From assembly GCA_040394475.1 (NCBI GenBank), contig JBEBSD010000081.1, positions 1 through 27,885 on the forward strand: a stretch of 27,885 nucleotides of DNA. The letters are read 5' to 3'. The DNA comes from JBEBSD01 sp040394475 (GTDB lineage: Bacteria > Bacteroidota > Bacteroidia > Cytophagales > Spirosomataceae). Below, one piece after another: positions 1-8,105 of this stretch. Numbering within the stretch: position 1 is the first letter of the stretch; each line of letters opens with the position of its first letter. The notes beneath the pieces are model-generated. The model did no database searches and had not been told where the DNA came from. It saw nothing but the letters and a program-made list of their open reading frames with translations. The translations under genes and the position numbers were made by a program.

Positions 1-5
1 ATAAG

Positions 6-1289
6 ATGACAGCGCAATTAAACATACCTAAGTTGAGGTTCCCGGGGTTTGAAGGAGAGTGGATGAAGCATAAGCTTGCTGATATTGCATCTATTCGATC
101 TGGATCTACACCATTACGCTCAAATAGACTATTTTTTGATAATGGAGATATCCTATGGGTCAAAACAACTGACTTAAACAATTCATTTATCATTGATACA
201 GAGGAAAAAATAACTCCACATGCAAATGCTAGAGTTAATCCGGTTGATTCCGTACTTGTGGCCATGTATGGAGGATTTAACCAAATTGGCAGGACCGGAT
301 ATTTAAAAGTACCCGCGGCAACGAACCAGGCTTTATCTGTCCTTAACACTAAGGAAAATAAGGTAAGCCCATTGTATCTTTTAATTTGGTTAAACGCAAA
401 AATTAATTTGTGGAAGGAATTTGCAGGAAGTAGTAGAAAAGATCCAAACATAACCGGAAGCGATGTTGGACAATTCCCTATTTCATTCCCTTCTCTCCCT
501 GAGCAAATCAAAATCGCCTCATTCCTTTCCAAAGTCGATAAAAAACTCACGCAGCTTAAAAAGGAAAAACAGCTGTTGGAGCAGTACAAAAAAGGAATGA
601 TGCAAAAGATTTTCTCGCAAGAGGTGCGGTTTAAACCGGGTGGTCGTACCGATGAAAAAGGAGAAGAGTTTCCGGATTGGGAAGAGAATGCATTTGGTGA
701 TGTCTACGAATTTATTTCTACTAATTCATTATCTCGTGAATTCCTCAACTACGAAGGTGGTGAGTACAGAAATATTCATTACGGGGATATTCACACGAAG
801 TATACCACATTGTTCGATGTCGAGCACGAAACTGTACCTTTTATAAATCAAGATGTTAACTTAAATCGGCTTCATAGAAAACAATATTGTTTACCAGGTG
901 ATTTGATAATTGCCGATGCTTCAGAAGATTATATGGATATCGGGAAGGCAATCGAAATAGTAAATATCGGAGAAGAAAATATTTTGGCTGGATTGCATAC
1001 AATTCATGCAAGACAAAAAAATAGCGCTTTTGAAGTCGGTTTCGGAGGATATTTATTGAAGTCAGAGTTGGTTAGACTTCAGATCATGAGAATTGCCCAG
1101 GGAGCGAAGGTGCTTGGAATTTCTTCGACAAGATTAGCAGAGATTAAAATTCCAGTTCCAGAAAAGAAAGAACAAACCAAAATCGCCAATTTCCTCTCTG
1201 CCATAGATAAGAAGATAAACCATACCCAAACCCAAATCGACAAAGCCGAGCAGTGGAAAAAGGGACTTCTGCAACAGATGTTCGTATAA
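6..1289 (+). CDS. hsdS: Type I restriction-modification specificity subunit HsdS
   Basis: This is the DNA-recognition subunit of a type I restriction-modification enzyme; it sets the bipartite target for the HsdM/HsdR complex. The 427-residue protein has the usual two-fold plan. Target-recognition domain 1 spans about residues 20-165 and is followed by a helical spacer near 172-205 (PEQIKIASFLSKVDKKLTQL). Domain 2 spans about 225-385 and is followed by a matching spacer near 390-425 (KEQTKIANFLSAIDKKI). Each half opens with a similar FPGFEGEW / FPDWEENAF segment. Length is normal for a complete HsdS. The ATG at 6 lies directly after a TAA at 2-4, most simply the stop of an hsdM gene just outside the window. 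hsdR follows after about 36 bases, so M-S-R is probably one operon. The two spacers are similar in DNA sequence, which could allow domain exchange. Confidence 0.95.
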   Translation: MTAQLNIPKLRFPGFEGEWMKHKLADIASIRSGSTPLRSNRLFFDNGDILWVKTTDLNNSFIIDTEEKITPHANARVNPVDSVLVAMYGGFNQIGRTGYLKVPAATNQALSVLNTKENKVSPLYLLIWLNAKINLWKEFAGSSRKDPNITGSDVGQFPISFPSLPEQIKIASFLSKVDKKLTQLKKEKQLLEQYKKGMMQKIFSQEVRFKPGGRTDEKGEEFPDWEENAFGDVYEFISTNSLSREFLNYEGGEYRNIHYGDIHTKYTTLFDVEHETVPFINQDVNLNRLHRKQYCLPGDLIIADASEDYMDIGKAIEIVNIGEENILAGLHTIHARQKNSAFEVGFGGYLLKSELVRLQIMRIAQGAKVLGISSTRLAEIKIPVPEKKEQTKIANFLSAIDKKINHTQTQIDKAEQWKKGLLQQMFV

Positions 1290-1325
1290 CCCCTCCGGTA
1301 AAGGATCTGTAATTTGAATCACGTA

Positions 1326-4253
1326 ATGCCTAAACAACCTGAACAAGTTCTAGAAGAGCAGCTAGTCGCCCAATTACAAAAAATAGGGTACGGCCTCATT
1401 ACCATTAAAGATGAAAGCCAGCTAATTGCCAATCTGAAAACTCAGCTAGAAAAACACAACTGGGCCGCATTAGGCAGTATCACCTTTAGCGACAGTGAGT
1501 TTGAGAAGGTTATCAACCTGCTCAGTAAAGGATCTGTTTTTGAGAAGGCCAAAACCCTACGCGAGAAACAGCACATTCTGCGTGATAACGGCGATAGCCT
1601 CTATTTTGAATTTATCAATACCGAGCATTGGTGCCAGAACCAGTTCCAGGTTACGCATCAAATATCGATGGAAGGGAAATACCGCAATCGCTATGATGTC
1701 ACTCTTCTGATTAACGGCCTACCGTTGGTACAAATTGAACTCAAGCGCCGCGGGCTGGAGCTCAAAGAAGCTTTTAACCAGGTGAACCGCTATCAGCGTC
1801 ATTCGTTTGGAGCCAGTGCTGCACTGTTCCAATACGTGCAGTTGTTTGTGATCAGCAATGGCGTCAATACCAAATACTACGCCAACAACCGCAACCAGTC
1901 GTTTAAACAGACCTTTTATTGGACAGATAAAGACAACAATCGACAGACCAACATTCTCAACGGATTTACGAGTGCCTTTTTGGAGCCGTGTCATATCTCT
2001 AAAATGATATGCAAGTATATTGTTCTCAATGAGACACATAAAATCCTGATGGTCTTGCGGCCTTATCAGTTCTATGCAGTCGAGTCATTGATTGAGCGCG
2101 TAAAGAACTCAAGTAAGAACGGCTACATATGGCATACGACTGGATCAGGCAAAACGCTTACGTCGTTCAAAGCCAGCCAGATTCTGATGAATCTGCCACA
2201 GGTCAAAAAGGTTGTGTTTGTGGTAGACCGAAAAGACCTGGATTATCAGACGACGAAAGAGTTTGACAGCTTTAAAAAAGGCTGTGTGGATGCTACGGAA
2301 AACACCAATGACTTAGTGGGGCAGTTTACTGATGATACCAAACTGATTGTCACCACCATCCAAAAGCTGAATACAGCCATTAGCAAGAAACAGCACCTGG
2401 ATAAAATGGCTGGGCTGAAAGATCAGCGAATTGTGTTCATTTTTGACGAGTGTCACCGTTCGCAATTCGGTGAAACACACAACCGCATCAAATCATTTTT
2501 CACCAACATCCAGCTGTTTGGCTTTACCGGGACACCAATCTTTGTCGATAATTCCGTTAAGAACGATCTAGGTAAACGCACGACGAAAGATCTGTTTGAT
2601 GAATGCCTACATAAATACGTGATCACCGATGCGATCCGTGACGAAAACGTGCTCCGTTTCTCTATTGAATATGTCGGTCGTTATAAACGTAAAGACGGAA
2701 CGGAAAACGAAGTTGACATTAATGTAGAGGACATCGATACAAAAGAATTGATGGAATCTCCAAAGCGCCTGGAAAAGGTGGTGGATTATATCCTGGCGCA
2801 TCACGACCGGAAAACACACAACCGCGACTATTCGGCGATGTTCTGCGTGAGCAGCGTGGAGTCGCTGATCAAGTACTATGATATTTTCCAGCGTCGAAAA
2901 GAAGCGGGAGAGCATAATTTGCGGATCGCGACGATATTTAGTTTTACCGTCAATGAGGATGATGCGGATGCCGACGGACTAATTGGTGAGGATCCCTATA
3001 TTATCGCCCCAGATGTTAAGATAGCGGCAGACTCCGAAAAAATGGTCTATCATAAGACAGTCAATCTACACAGCCGTGAAAAGCTGGATGAATACATTGC
3101 CCATTACAATGCCAATTACGGCACCAAGTATTCAACCAAAGACACGCAATCCTTCTATAATTACTACAAGGACATTTCTAAGAAGCTGAAGGATCGCGAG
3201 AAGAAGCCAGAGAACCTTGACAACCGCATTGATATTCTCTTGGTCGTCAATATGTTCCTGACGGGTTTTGATGCCAAGAAGGTCAATACGCTCTATGTAG
3301 ACAAAAACCTGAAATACCACGGATTGATTCAAGCTTATTCTCGTACGAACCGCATTCTGAATGAGCAGAAGTCGCAAGGCAATATCGTCGTATTCCGGAA
3401 TTTGAAGCAGCCAACGGACGAGGCTATTACCCTTTTCAGTAACAAAGAAGCCATTGAAGAAATCATTCTGGAACCGCTGGAAGATTACGTAGAAAAATTT
3501 AATGCAGCAGTGGAACGCCTTCTAACACTTGTTCCGACAGTGGATGCTGTCAATGAATTAGAATCTGAAGAAATGGAACTGGCTTTTGTGAAGGCATTCC
3601 GTGACTTGATGCGGCTGCGAAACGTGCTGGAATCTTTTGCGGATTTTTCTTGGCAAGATTTACAACTCACTGAGCAAACATTTGAAGACTACAAGAGCAA
3701 ATATCTGGATCTGCATGACAAAGTAAAATCCGATCATAACAAGGAAAAGGTTTCTATCCTTGAAGAAGTTGACTTCGAACTGGAACTGATCCATCGGGAC
3801 GAGATCAACGTCACGTACATCCTGAACTTACTCGCTGGGCTGAAAACAGCAAAACCAAAAGACCGGGAACGGAAGCGCAGAGAAATTGAACAGCTATTGT
3901 CGTCAGAAACTCAGTTGCGAAGTAAAAAAGAGCTAATTGATAAGTTCATCAAGGAAAACCTACCGCTAATTGATGACGCAAGCGATATCAGCGATCAATT
4001 CGACGAGTTTTGGCAGGCGGAACAGATCAAATCGTTCAATTCACTCGTGAGCGACGAAAATCTGGACCCGGATAAGACCCAGCAACTCATTGAAGATTAT
4101 TTATTCGCCGAGCGGGAGCCACTTCGTGACGAAGTATTGGCCTTGCTTAAAACTGGAAAACCCTCCCTATTACAACGTAAGAAAATCGGCGACAGGATCC
4201 TGGATAGGATTTTGGGATTTGTGAAGACGTTTGTGGAGGGGAGTGAGGGGTAA
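1326..4253 (+). CDS. hsdR: Type I restriction endonuclease subunit HsdR
   Basis: This is the motor and nuclease subunit of the type I system, which translocates DNA with ATP and cuts away from the recognition site. From the ATG at 1326 the protein has 975 residues, normal for the family; a TTG 12 bases upstream is the alternative start. The N-terminal PD-(D/E)xK nuclease shows Asp124 and the ELK triplet at 138-140. The SF2 helicase core shows Walker A GSGKT at 273-277, Walker B-type DECH at 374-377, a GFTGTP motif III and a late QAYSRTNR motif VI. All catalytic residues seem intact, so the enzyme should be active if hsdM is present upstream. The C-terminal third is helical and charged, as expected for the part that docks on the methylase core. 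Base composition is intermediate between the AT-rich operon downstream and the GC-richer core genes. Confidence 0.95.
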   Translation: MPKQPEQVLEEQLVAQLQKIGYGLITIKDESQLIANLKTQLEKHNWAALGSITFSDSEFEKVINLLSKGSVFEKAKTLREKQHILRDNGDSLYFEFINTEHWCQNQFQVTHQISMEGKYRNRYDVTLLINGLPLVQIELKRRGLELKEAFNQVNRYQRHSFGASAALFQYVQLFVISNGVNTKYYANNRNQSFKQTFYWTDKDNNRQTNILNGFTSAFLEPCHISKMICKYIVLNETHKILMVLRPYQFYAVESLIERVKNSSKNGYIWHTTGSGKTLTSFKASQILMNLPQVKKVVFVVDRKDLDYQTTKEFDSFKKGCVDATENTNDLVGQFTDDTKLIVTTIQKLNTAISKKQHLDKMAGLKDQRIVFIFDECHRSQFGETHNRIKSFFTNIQLFGFTGTPIFVDNSVKNDLGKRTTKDLFDECLHKYVITDAIRDENVLRFSIEYVGRYKRKDGTENEVDINVEDIDTKELMESPKRLEKVVDYILAHHDRKTHNRDYSAMFCVSSVESLIKYYDIFQRRKEAGEHNLRIATIFSFTVNEDDADADGLIGEDPYIIAPDVKIAADSEKMVYHKTVNLHSREKLDEYIAHYNANYGTKYSTKDTQSFYNYYKDISKKLKDREKKPENLDNRIDILLVVNMFLTGFDAKKVNTLYVDKNLKYHGLIQAYSRTNRILNEQKSQGNIVVFRNLKQPTDEAITLFSNKEAIEEIILEPLEDYVEKFNAAVERLLTLVPTVDAVNELESEEMELAFVKAFRDLMRLRNVLESFADFSWQDLQLTEQTFEDYKSKYLDLHDKVKSDHNKEKVSILEEVDFELELIHRDEINVTYILNLLAGLKTAKPKDRERKRREIEQLLSSETQLRSKKELIDKFIKENLPLIDDASDISDQFDEFWQAEQIKSFNSLVSDENLDPDKTQQLIEDYLFAEREPLRDEVLALLKTGKPSLLQRKKIGDRILDRILGFVKTFVEGSEG

Positions 4254-4284
4254 ATTATACAAATAATACTAGAAAGATTTGCAG

Positions 4285-5250
4285 ATGCTAACTGAACGAC
4301 GTCTCCTTCCAAATGGCTTAATCCCACTCAGTCTGTGGGAACCACAAAGTGGAATTTTAAAGATGCCTACCGCATTAAGGAATATTTACAATAAAACAAT
4401 TGTAAAACACGGCTTAATAGAATTAGCAAATGAACGGCAGTATAACGACTCACCAATAGGCGGTGTAACACTAGAAGACACTAAAAAGCATTTTGCTCAA
4501 TCATTTGATGGTTCATCAGCGCGCGTTCAACTCGCGGTACTGGATCCTAAAAATGAAACAAATGGCACTTCTAATGCCTTTATTAATACTTTGGCTGGAA
4601 ATAAAGTAATAATTATGGATGCGCCGTGTGGCACAGGAGCCGCAACTCTCACATTTGTTTCTACAATAGCAGAGTTGAGAGAAAAGCAAATTCTTCCCCG
4701 AAGCCCTTTAGAGATCAAAGTCATTGGGGGGGAAATTTCTGTATCTGCAAGATCATTTGCTAAAGAACTATTTGAAGGAATATCAGCATATTTAGAAAGT
4801 CAGGCCATTTTCATTTCATATCATTCTGAGTCTTGGGACGCGACTTCACCAATCAGCACTAGAGATCTTGTCAGAAAAATAGTAATTGAGGCTCAAAGTT
4901 GTTCAAGATCACTAGTCATAATAGCGAATTTTAGTGGGTTTTTAGAAAGAAACTTTGATAAAGCCAAGCAACAGATTGATGAAGTACTAAGATATTCATC
5001 AGGTCCAGGATCTATGGCTGTTTGGATAGAACCTCAAAAAAATAATGTCGTCAAACAAGGACAGTTATTTTACAAGGTCTCACAATGGCCCGTCGTCAAG
5101 ACTTTTATGAGCATTTTCGAGTTAAAATCAGGAGACAAACCTTTTTCTATATCGTCGGCTAGATTCAAAAGACCGATAAATATAAACGAAATTCCACGTG
5201 TTAACCTAGCAGTTATCTCTTTTGAATTGAGCAAAAATGAACAGTTATAA
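4285..5250 (+). CDS. Class I methyltransferase-like protein of the RT operon
   Basis: I do not recognise this 321-residue protein as a named family, but the middle looks like a SAM-dependent methyltransferase fold. A strand followed by DAPCGTGAATLT at 112-123 matches motif I (SAM-binding glycine loop). The next strand ends in GGEIS with an acidic residue near 150 (motif II). Further strands are ISYHSESWD near 178-185, IIANFSGFLE at 212-221 where motif IV would fall, and SMAVWIEP near 243-250. Motif IV has no NPPY or DPPY, so it is not a standard N6-adenine DNA methylase; it could modify RNA, protein or a small molecule, or only bind a nucleotide. The first 105 residues are not recognisable. 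The ATG at 4285 has AGAAAG upstream; a TTG lies 6 bases earlier. The gene starts 31 bases after hsdR and its last 14 bases overlap the reverse transcriptase gene, implying translational coupling. It is AT-rich compared with the core genome. Confidence 0.75.
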   Translation: MLTERRLLPNGLIPLSLWEPQSGILKMPTALRNIYNKTIVKHGLIELANERQYNDSPIGGVTLEDTKKHFAQSFDGSSARVQLAVLDPKNETNGTSNAFINTLAGNKVIIMDAPCGTGAATLTFVSTIAELREKQILPRSPLEIKVIGGEISVSARSFAKELFEGISAYLESQAIFISYHSESWDATSPISTRDLVRKIVIEAQSCSRSLVIIANFSGFLERNFDKAKQQIDEVLRYSSGPGSMAVWIEPQKNNVVKQGQLFYKVSQWPVVKTFMSIFELKSGDKPFSISSARFKRPININEIPRVNLAVISFELSKNEQL

Positions 5251-6973
5251 ACCAGAAACACTAGCTATAAGAACAATTAATCAATATAAAAATCGGGATA
5301 TTATTTCCTATTTATCTCTCAGATACTATTTAGAAAATATAGCAGCCAGATCTGATAATTGGATACAAAATGTTTGTGTAAATGTAGCCATTAGCAATAA
5401 AGAAACTTCATTTTATAGAAGCTTACATTTTAAAGAAATTGATCCGAATGGGGATATAAAGTATCGAGAAATTTATATACCCATCGCTAATGAAGCACTC
5501 GCTGAAGCCGCTCTATTAAACGAGTGTTCCAAATTTTTCTATTTTCATACTTCAAATGGCTGTGTTTTTAGTTACGAATTGGCTAGAAGAGGCGAAAAGC
5601 ATGGTATTTTTAGCCGCTATATAGATGGACTTAGATTGCGACAAAAGGCAATTGCGGAAGCATGTGAACTATATCCTGAGGGAGTGGTTCTATACACCGA
5701 TATAAAGAAATTCTACCCATCTATTTCTATTACAAATGCCCTATATGTGTGGAAAACAAAAACTGAGTCACTAGGTATGTCTAATAATCTCAGGAAACTT
5801 GGCGAGAGGCTAATACTAGGTTATCAGAATATACCTAATAATTCAGACAAAACAATTCCAATTGGCCCTGCATTTTGTCACTTTATTGGAAACTTAATAT
5901 TACAAGATTTGGATACATTTTTTTCCGAGAATTTACCCGTTAAATATTTTCGATATGTAGATGATATAACATTGGTAGGCAACAAAGATGATGTTGAATA
6001 TTCTCGAGAAAAAATAAAGAAAAAACTACAATTGATTGGATTGTTACTGCACGAAAATGATTCTGCCAAAAATATGTTAGGACCCACTTCAGAATGGATG
6101 AAGTATAAATTCGACTTCGCTGAAAGCAACCAAGCTGTTTCTTGGAAAACCTTGGTAGGAGACCTTAGGAGGTTTATTCTAATATACCCTGAAATGAAAT
6201 CTACATTGGAGAGTTCCCTTCTCAGCGAAACATTTAGGATACCAGTTTTTGAATACATGGCCTTAAGGTTAGAGACAAATTTCATTGGTTCCTTTTTTAG
6301 AAGTTTATCTAGCTACTATGTCAGATTTAAAAGTAAAAGTATAACTATCAGTAAAATAGTATCTCAGTGTAGACATTTAAGAAATGTGTATTACAGAGAA
6401 ATTACCGAACTAATTGATTCCCTAGGAAGCGTCAATAACTTCGATAGAAAAAGCAAAATACCCAAAATCAAATATAGAGCGGGAAGATTACTATACCTCG
6501 GTACAGGCTCAATGTTGGATACTCTATCTAAAAAACTTCAGAAAACTCCAGACACTTTAGTTTATGGAGTAGCAATGGAGTGCATCTCAAGCAGAAACAT
6601 AGATAAGATTTTGCCGTTCGGTGCTAACTGTGCACAAATGATAGCGCAGCCACTAAAGGCAATTGGTGGACTTGTTTCAATGACGCCTCGCGAGCTATCA
6701 GAAGCAGAAGAGCAGGCATTAAATATTTTAAATTTGCATGGTATACAAATCAAAAATGCTCCAGTAATAAAATCCGAAATGGGAAAATTTGCTAGTAGTG
6801 GTGTAGATATAAATCTCATGAAGAGTGAAGATTTATATTTGAGAGATATTTCATGTCTGCATGGGATGTCAGAACATGTTAGACATAGAAATATTTTGGA
6901 GACATATCTAGACGAAGATGAAGATCTTGCTTTTGATGCTGTTAATCTATTGCAAGAATATATTTCAAACTAA
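5237..6973 (+). CDS. Defence-type reverse transcriptase (UG/Abi-like)
   Basis: This is an RNA-directed DNA polymerase domain with a long extra C-terminal region, 578 residues. The palm motifs are clear: motif A YTDIKKFYPSI at 153-163 (Asp155), motif B as IPIGPAFCHFIGN at 207-219, motif C FRYVDD at 238-243 with the catalytic Asp pair 242-243, and motif D-like LLLHENDSAK at 269-278. There is no intron maturase or HNH domain, and I see no retron-type NAxxH or VTG motif, so neither a group II intron nor a retron is supported. The last 280 residues are mostly helical, as in UG/Abi enzymes of phage-defence systems (AbiA, AbiK, Abi-P2, DRT). I cannot assign a UG class. Translation is probably coupled to the upstream methyltransferase-like gene (14-base overlap), and the next gene begins 15 bases after the stop. 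No non-coding template RNA could fit between these genes. Confidence 0.9.
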   Translation: MNSYKPETLAIRTINQYKNRDIISYLSLRYYLENIAARSDNWIQNVCVNVAISNKETSFYRSLHFKEIDPNGDIKYREIYIPIANEALAEAALLNECSKFFYFHTSNGCVFSYELARRGEKHGIFSRYIDGLRLRQKAIAEACELYPEGVVLYTDIKKFYPSISITNALYVWKTKTESLGMSNNLRKLGERLILGYQNIPNNSDKTIPIGPAFCHFIGNLILQDLDTFFSENLPVKYFRYVDDITLVGNKDDVEYSREKIKKKLQLIGLLLHENDSAKNMLGPTSEWMKYKFDFAESNQAVSWKTLVGDLRRFILIYPEMKSTLESSLLSETFRIPVFEYMALRLETNFIGSFFRSLSSYYVRFKSKSITISKIVSQCRHLRNVYYREITELIDSLGSVNNFDRKSKIPKIKYRAGRLLYLGTGSMLDTLSKKLQKTPDTLVYGVAMECISSRNIDKILPFGANCAQMIAQPLKAIGGLVSMTPRELSEAEEQALNILNLHGIQIKNAPVIKSEMGKFASSGVDINLMKSEDLYLRDISCLHGMSEHVRHRNILETYLDEDEDLAFDAVNLLQEYISN

Positions 6974-6988
6974 AAAGGCGATACAGGT

Positions 6989-7711
6989 ATGAAACGAAAT
7001 AGTTCTGTAACTAATATAGTCGAAAACACTCTCAAGGATTCCGACCTTCATGAGTTCTCAGAGGGCGTACTAGAAGCAATATTAGATGCGACTCTAAACG
7101 ATGGAATATTGAAGGATATTCCCATATTGGGGAGTTTGATCAGTGCCTCCAAAATAGTAATTAATTTTAGCGATAGAATTTTACTTAAAAAGATTTTTTA
7201 CTTCTTTGCAGAATTGAAAGGTACAAATCTTCTCAGAAGGAAGGAGATGATCCAAAGGGTTAATTTCTCGGAGAACAACAGAATAAGAATAGGAGAAAAG
7301 ATCTTATATATCATAGATAAATCAGAAGATCATATTTCTGCTAAATTTATCGCCTTAATTTTTAAAGATTTTTTAGAGGAATCGATTTCTTATTCTGAGT
7401 TTCTAAGGGGCGCATCAATTATCAATCGATTGTTTATTGAAGATTTAGAGAGATTTATTTCCTGTGAAAGGCGAGAGTTAGAACGGACAATCTCAGATCA
7501 TGATCAACCCATATCGGATTTTGAAAATAATCTAATATTGGCTGGTATTTGTTCAACGAGCAGAGAAGGTGTAAGAGTAAGAGATCAGGACGACTATAAG
7601 ATGAGCGACCCGTACATCGTTGACGGAGGGGAACAATACCTATTTTTAACGGATATAGGTAATATCTTAAAGTCAATATTAAAGCCTAATTATTCGCCCG
7701 GAATGAGTTGA
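6989..7711 (+). CDS. Helical protein with winged-helix-like tail, third gene of the RT operon
   Basis: The function is unknown. The 240-residue protein begins with an amphipathic region, followed by a hydrophobic stretch DIPILGSLISASKIVINF at 43-60 and a basic/aromatic helix LLKKIFYFFAEL at 65-76. The middle is helical and charged. The tail, from about 175, has the pattern of a small winged helix: a helix with LILAGI, a polar insertion, and then YLFLTDIGNILKSIL at 217-231. I recall similar small helical proteins, with an IPxLG-type hydrophobic segment and a terminal LT-x-x-G motif, as unannotated genes near mobile elements. The hydrophobic part could touch membrane, so an effector or sensor role in abortive infection is conceivable but unproven. 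It lies 15 bases after the RT stop and shares its low GC. Its last 22 bases overlap a decayed integrase on the other strand, so it is the outermost intact gene of the island. Confidence 0.7.
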   Translation: MKRNSSVTNIVENTLKDSDLHEFSEGVLEAILDATLNDGILKDIPILGSLISASKIVINFSDRILLKKIFYFFAELKGTNLLRRKEMIQRVNFSENNRIRIGEKILYIIDKSEDHISAKFIALIFKDFLEESISYSEFLRGASIINRLFIEDLERFISCERRELERTISDHDQPISDFENNLILAGICSTSREGVRVRDQDDYKMSDPYIVDGGEQYLFLTDIGNILKSILKPNYSPGMS

Positions 7712-7932
7712 AACATCGCTTCAGTAGCCTTTTCGACTGAACCACGTACTGCATCCAAATTCAACCTTGCATAAATCTGCGTCGCCTGAGTGGACTTATG
7801 CCCAAGGCTTTTGCCAATTACCTGAAGGCTAGCCCCGGAAATAACCTGGTAACTTCCAAATGTCCGGCGGATCAACGCCTCAACGTTCAATTGGGAAGGA
7901 TGAGCGATAGTCTTTATTCTCTGTCCAGATTT
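7690..7932 (-). pseudogene. Truncated tyrosine recombinase (integrase), C-terminal remnant
   Basis: Only the last 80 or so codons of a tyrosine-family site-specific recombinase remain. The sequence RRTFGSYQ corresponds to the conserved (HDL)RRT box. It is followed by LQVIGKSLGHKSTQATQIYA, which carries the second catalytic His (GH) and the Tyr nucleophile (IYA). The frame is closed upstream by a TAA at 7933-7935. The expected HDL before RRT is replaced by EAL, and the N-terminal arm-binding and core parts with the first catalytic Arg are absent. A TTG within the frame is the only start I see, so it is very unlikely to be functional. Its 3' end overlaps the helical hypothetical gene tail to tail. 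The position near tRNA-Asn fits an integrative element whose integrase has decayed, leaving the defence cargo fixed in the chromosome. Confidence 0.85.
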
Positions 7933-8055
7933 TTATCTTTCGAACGGTCAGGTTTCTGAACTGACTTGTGGTTTCTAAGCCAATCTGGAAATTTATACTT
8001 CGCAACTTCCGCCAGATACTCTTTTACACCAAAATTTCTTGTGCAAATCTTGTAC

Positions 8056-8095
8056 AAATAAAAAAGCACTTACAAGTTTTATCTCGTAAGTGCTT
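8056..8095 (-). terminator. Rho-independent terminator of tRNA-Asn
   Basis: A perfect 10-bp inverted repeat (arms 8064-8073 and 8086-8095, AAGCACTTAC/GTAAGTGCTT) encloses a 12-base loop. Read on the minus strand it is followed by TTTTTTATTT. It starts 10 bases after the tRNA discriminator base, the right place to end tRNA transcription. The bases between it and the integrase remnant (7933-8055) hold no recognisable gene. Confidence 0.8.
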
Positions 8096-8105
8096 GATTC
8101 TCAAG

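Noticed and set aside
5237..6973. Retron or group II intron reading of the reverse transcriptase
   Set aside because: No retron NAxxH/VTG signature, no msr-msd-like structured region upstream, no maturase or HNH domain, and no intron RNA ends seen.
7146..7511. RxxxxH-like string (RTISDH) in the helical protein as a HEPN nuclease motif
   Set aside because: A single short match without the polar residue after Arg and in a region not clearly helical; too weak to call.
1..8105. Insertion sequence or transposase in the island
   Set aside because: No transposase frame and no terminal inverted repeats were found; the only mobility gene is the integrase remnant.
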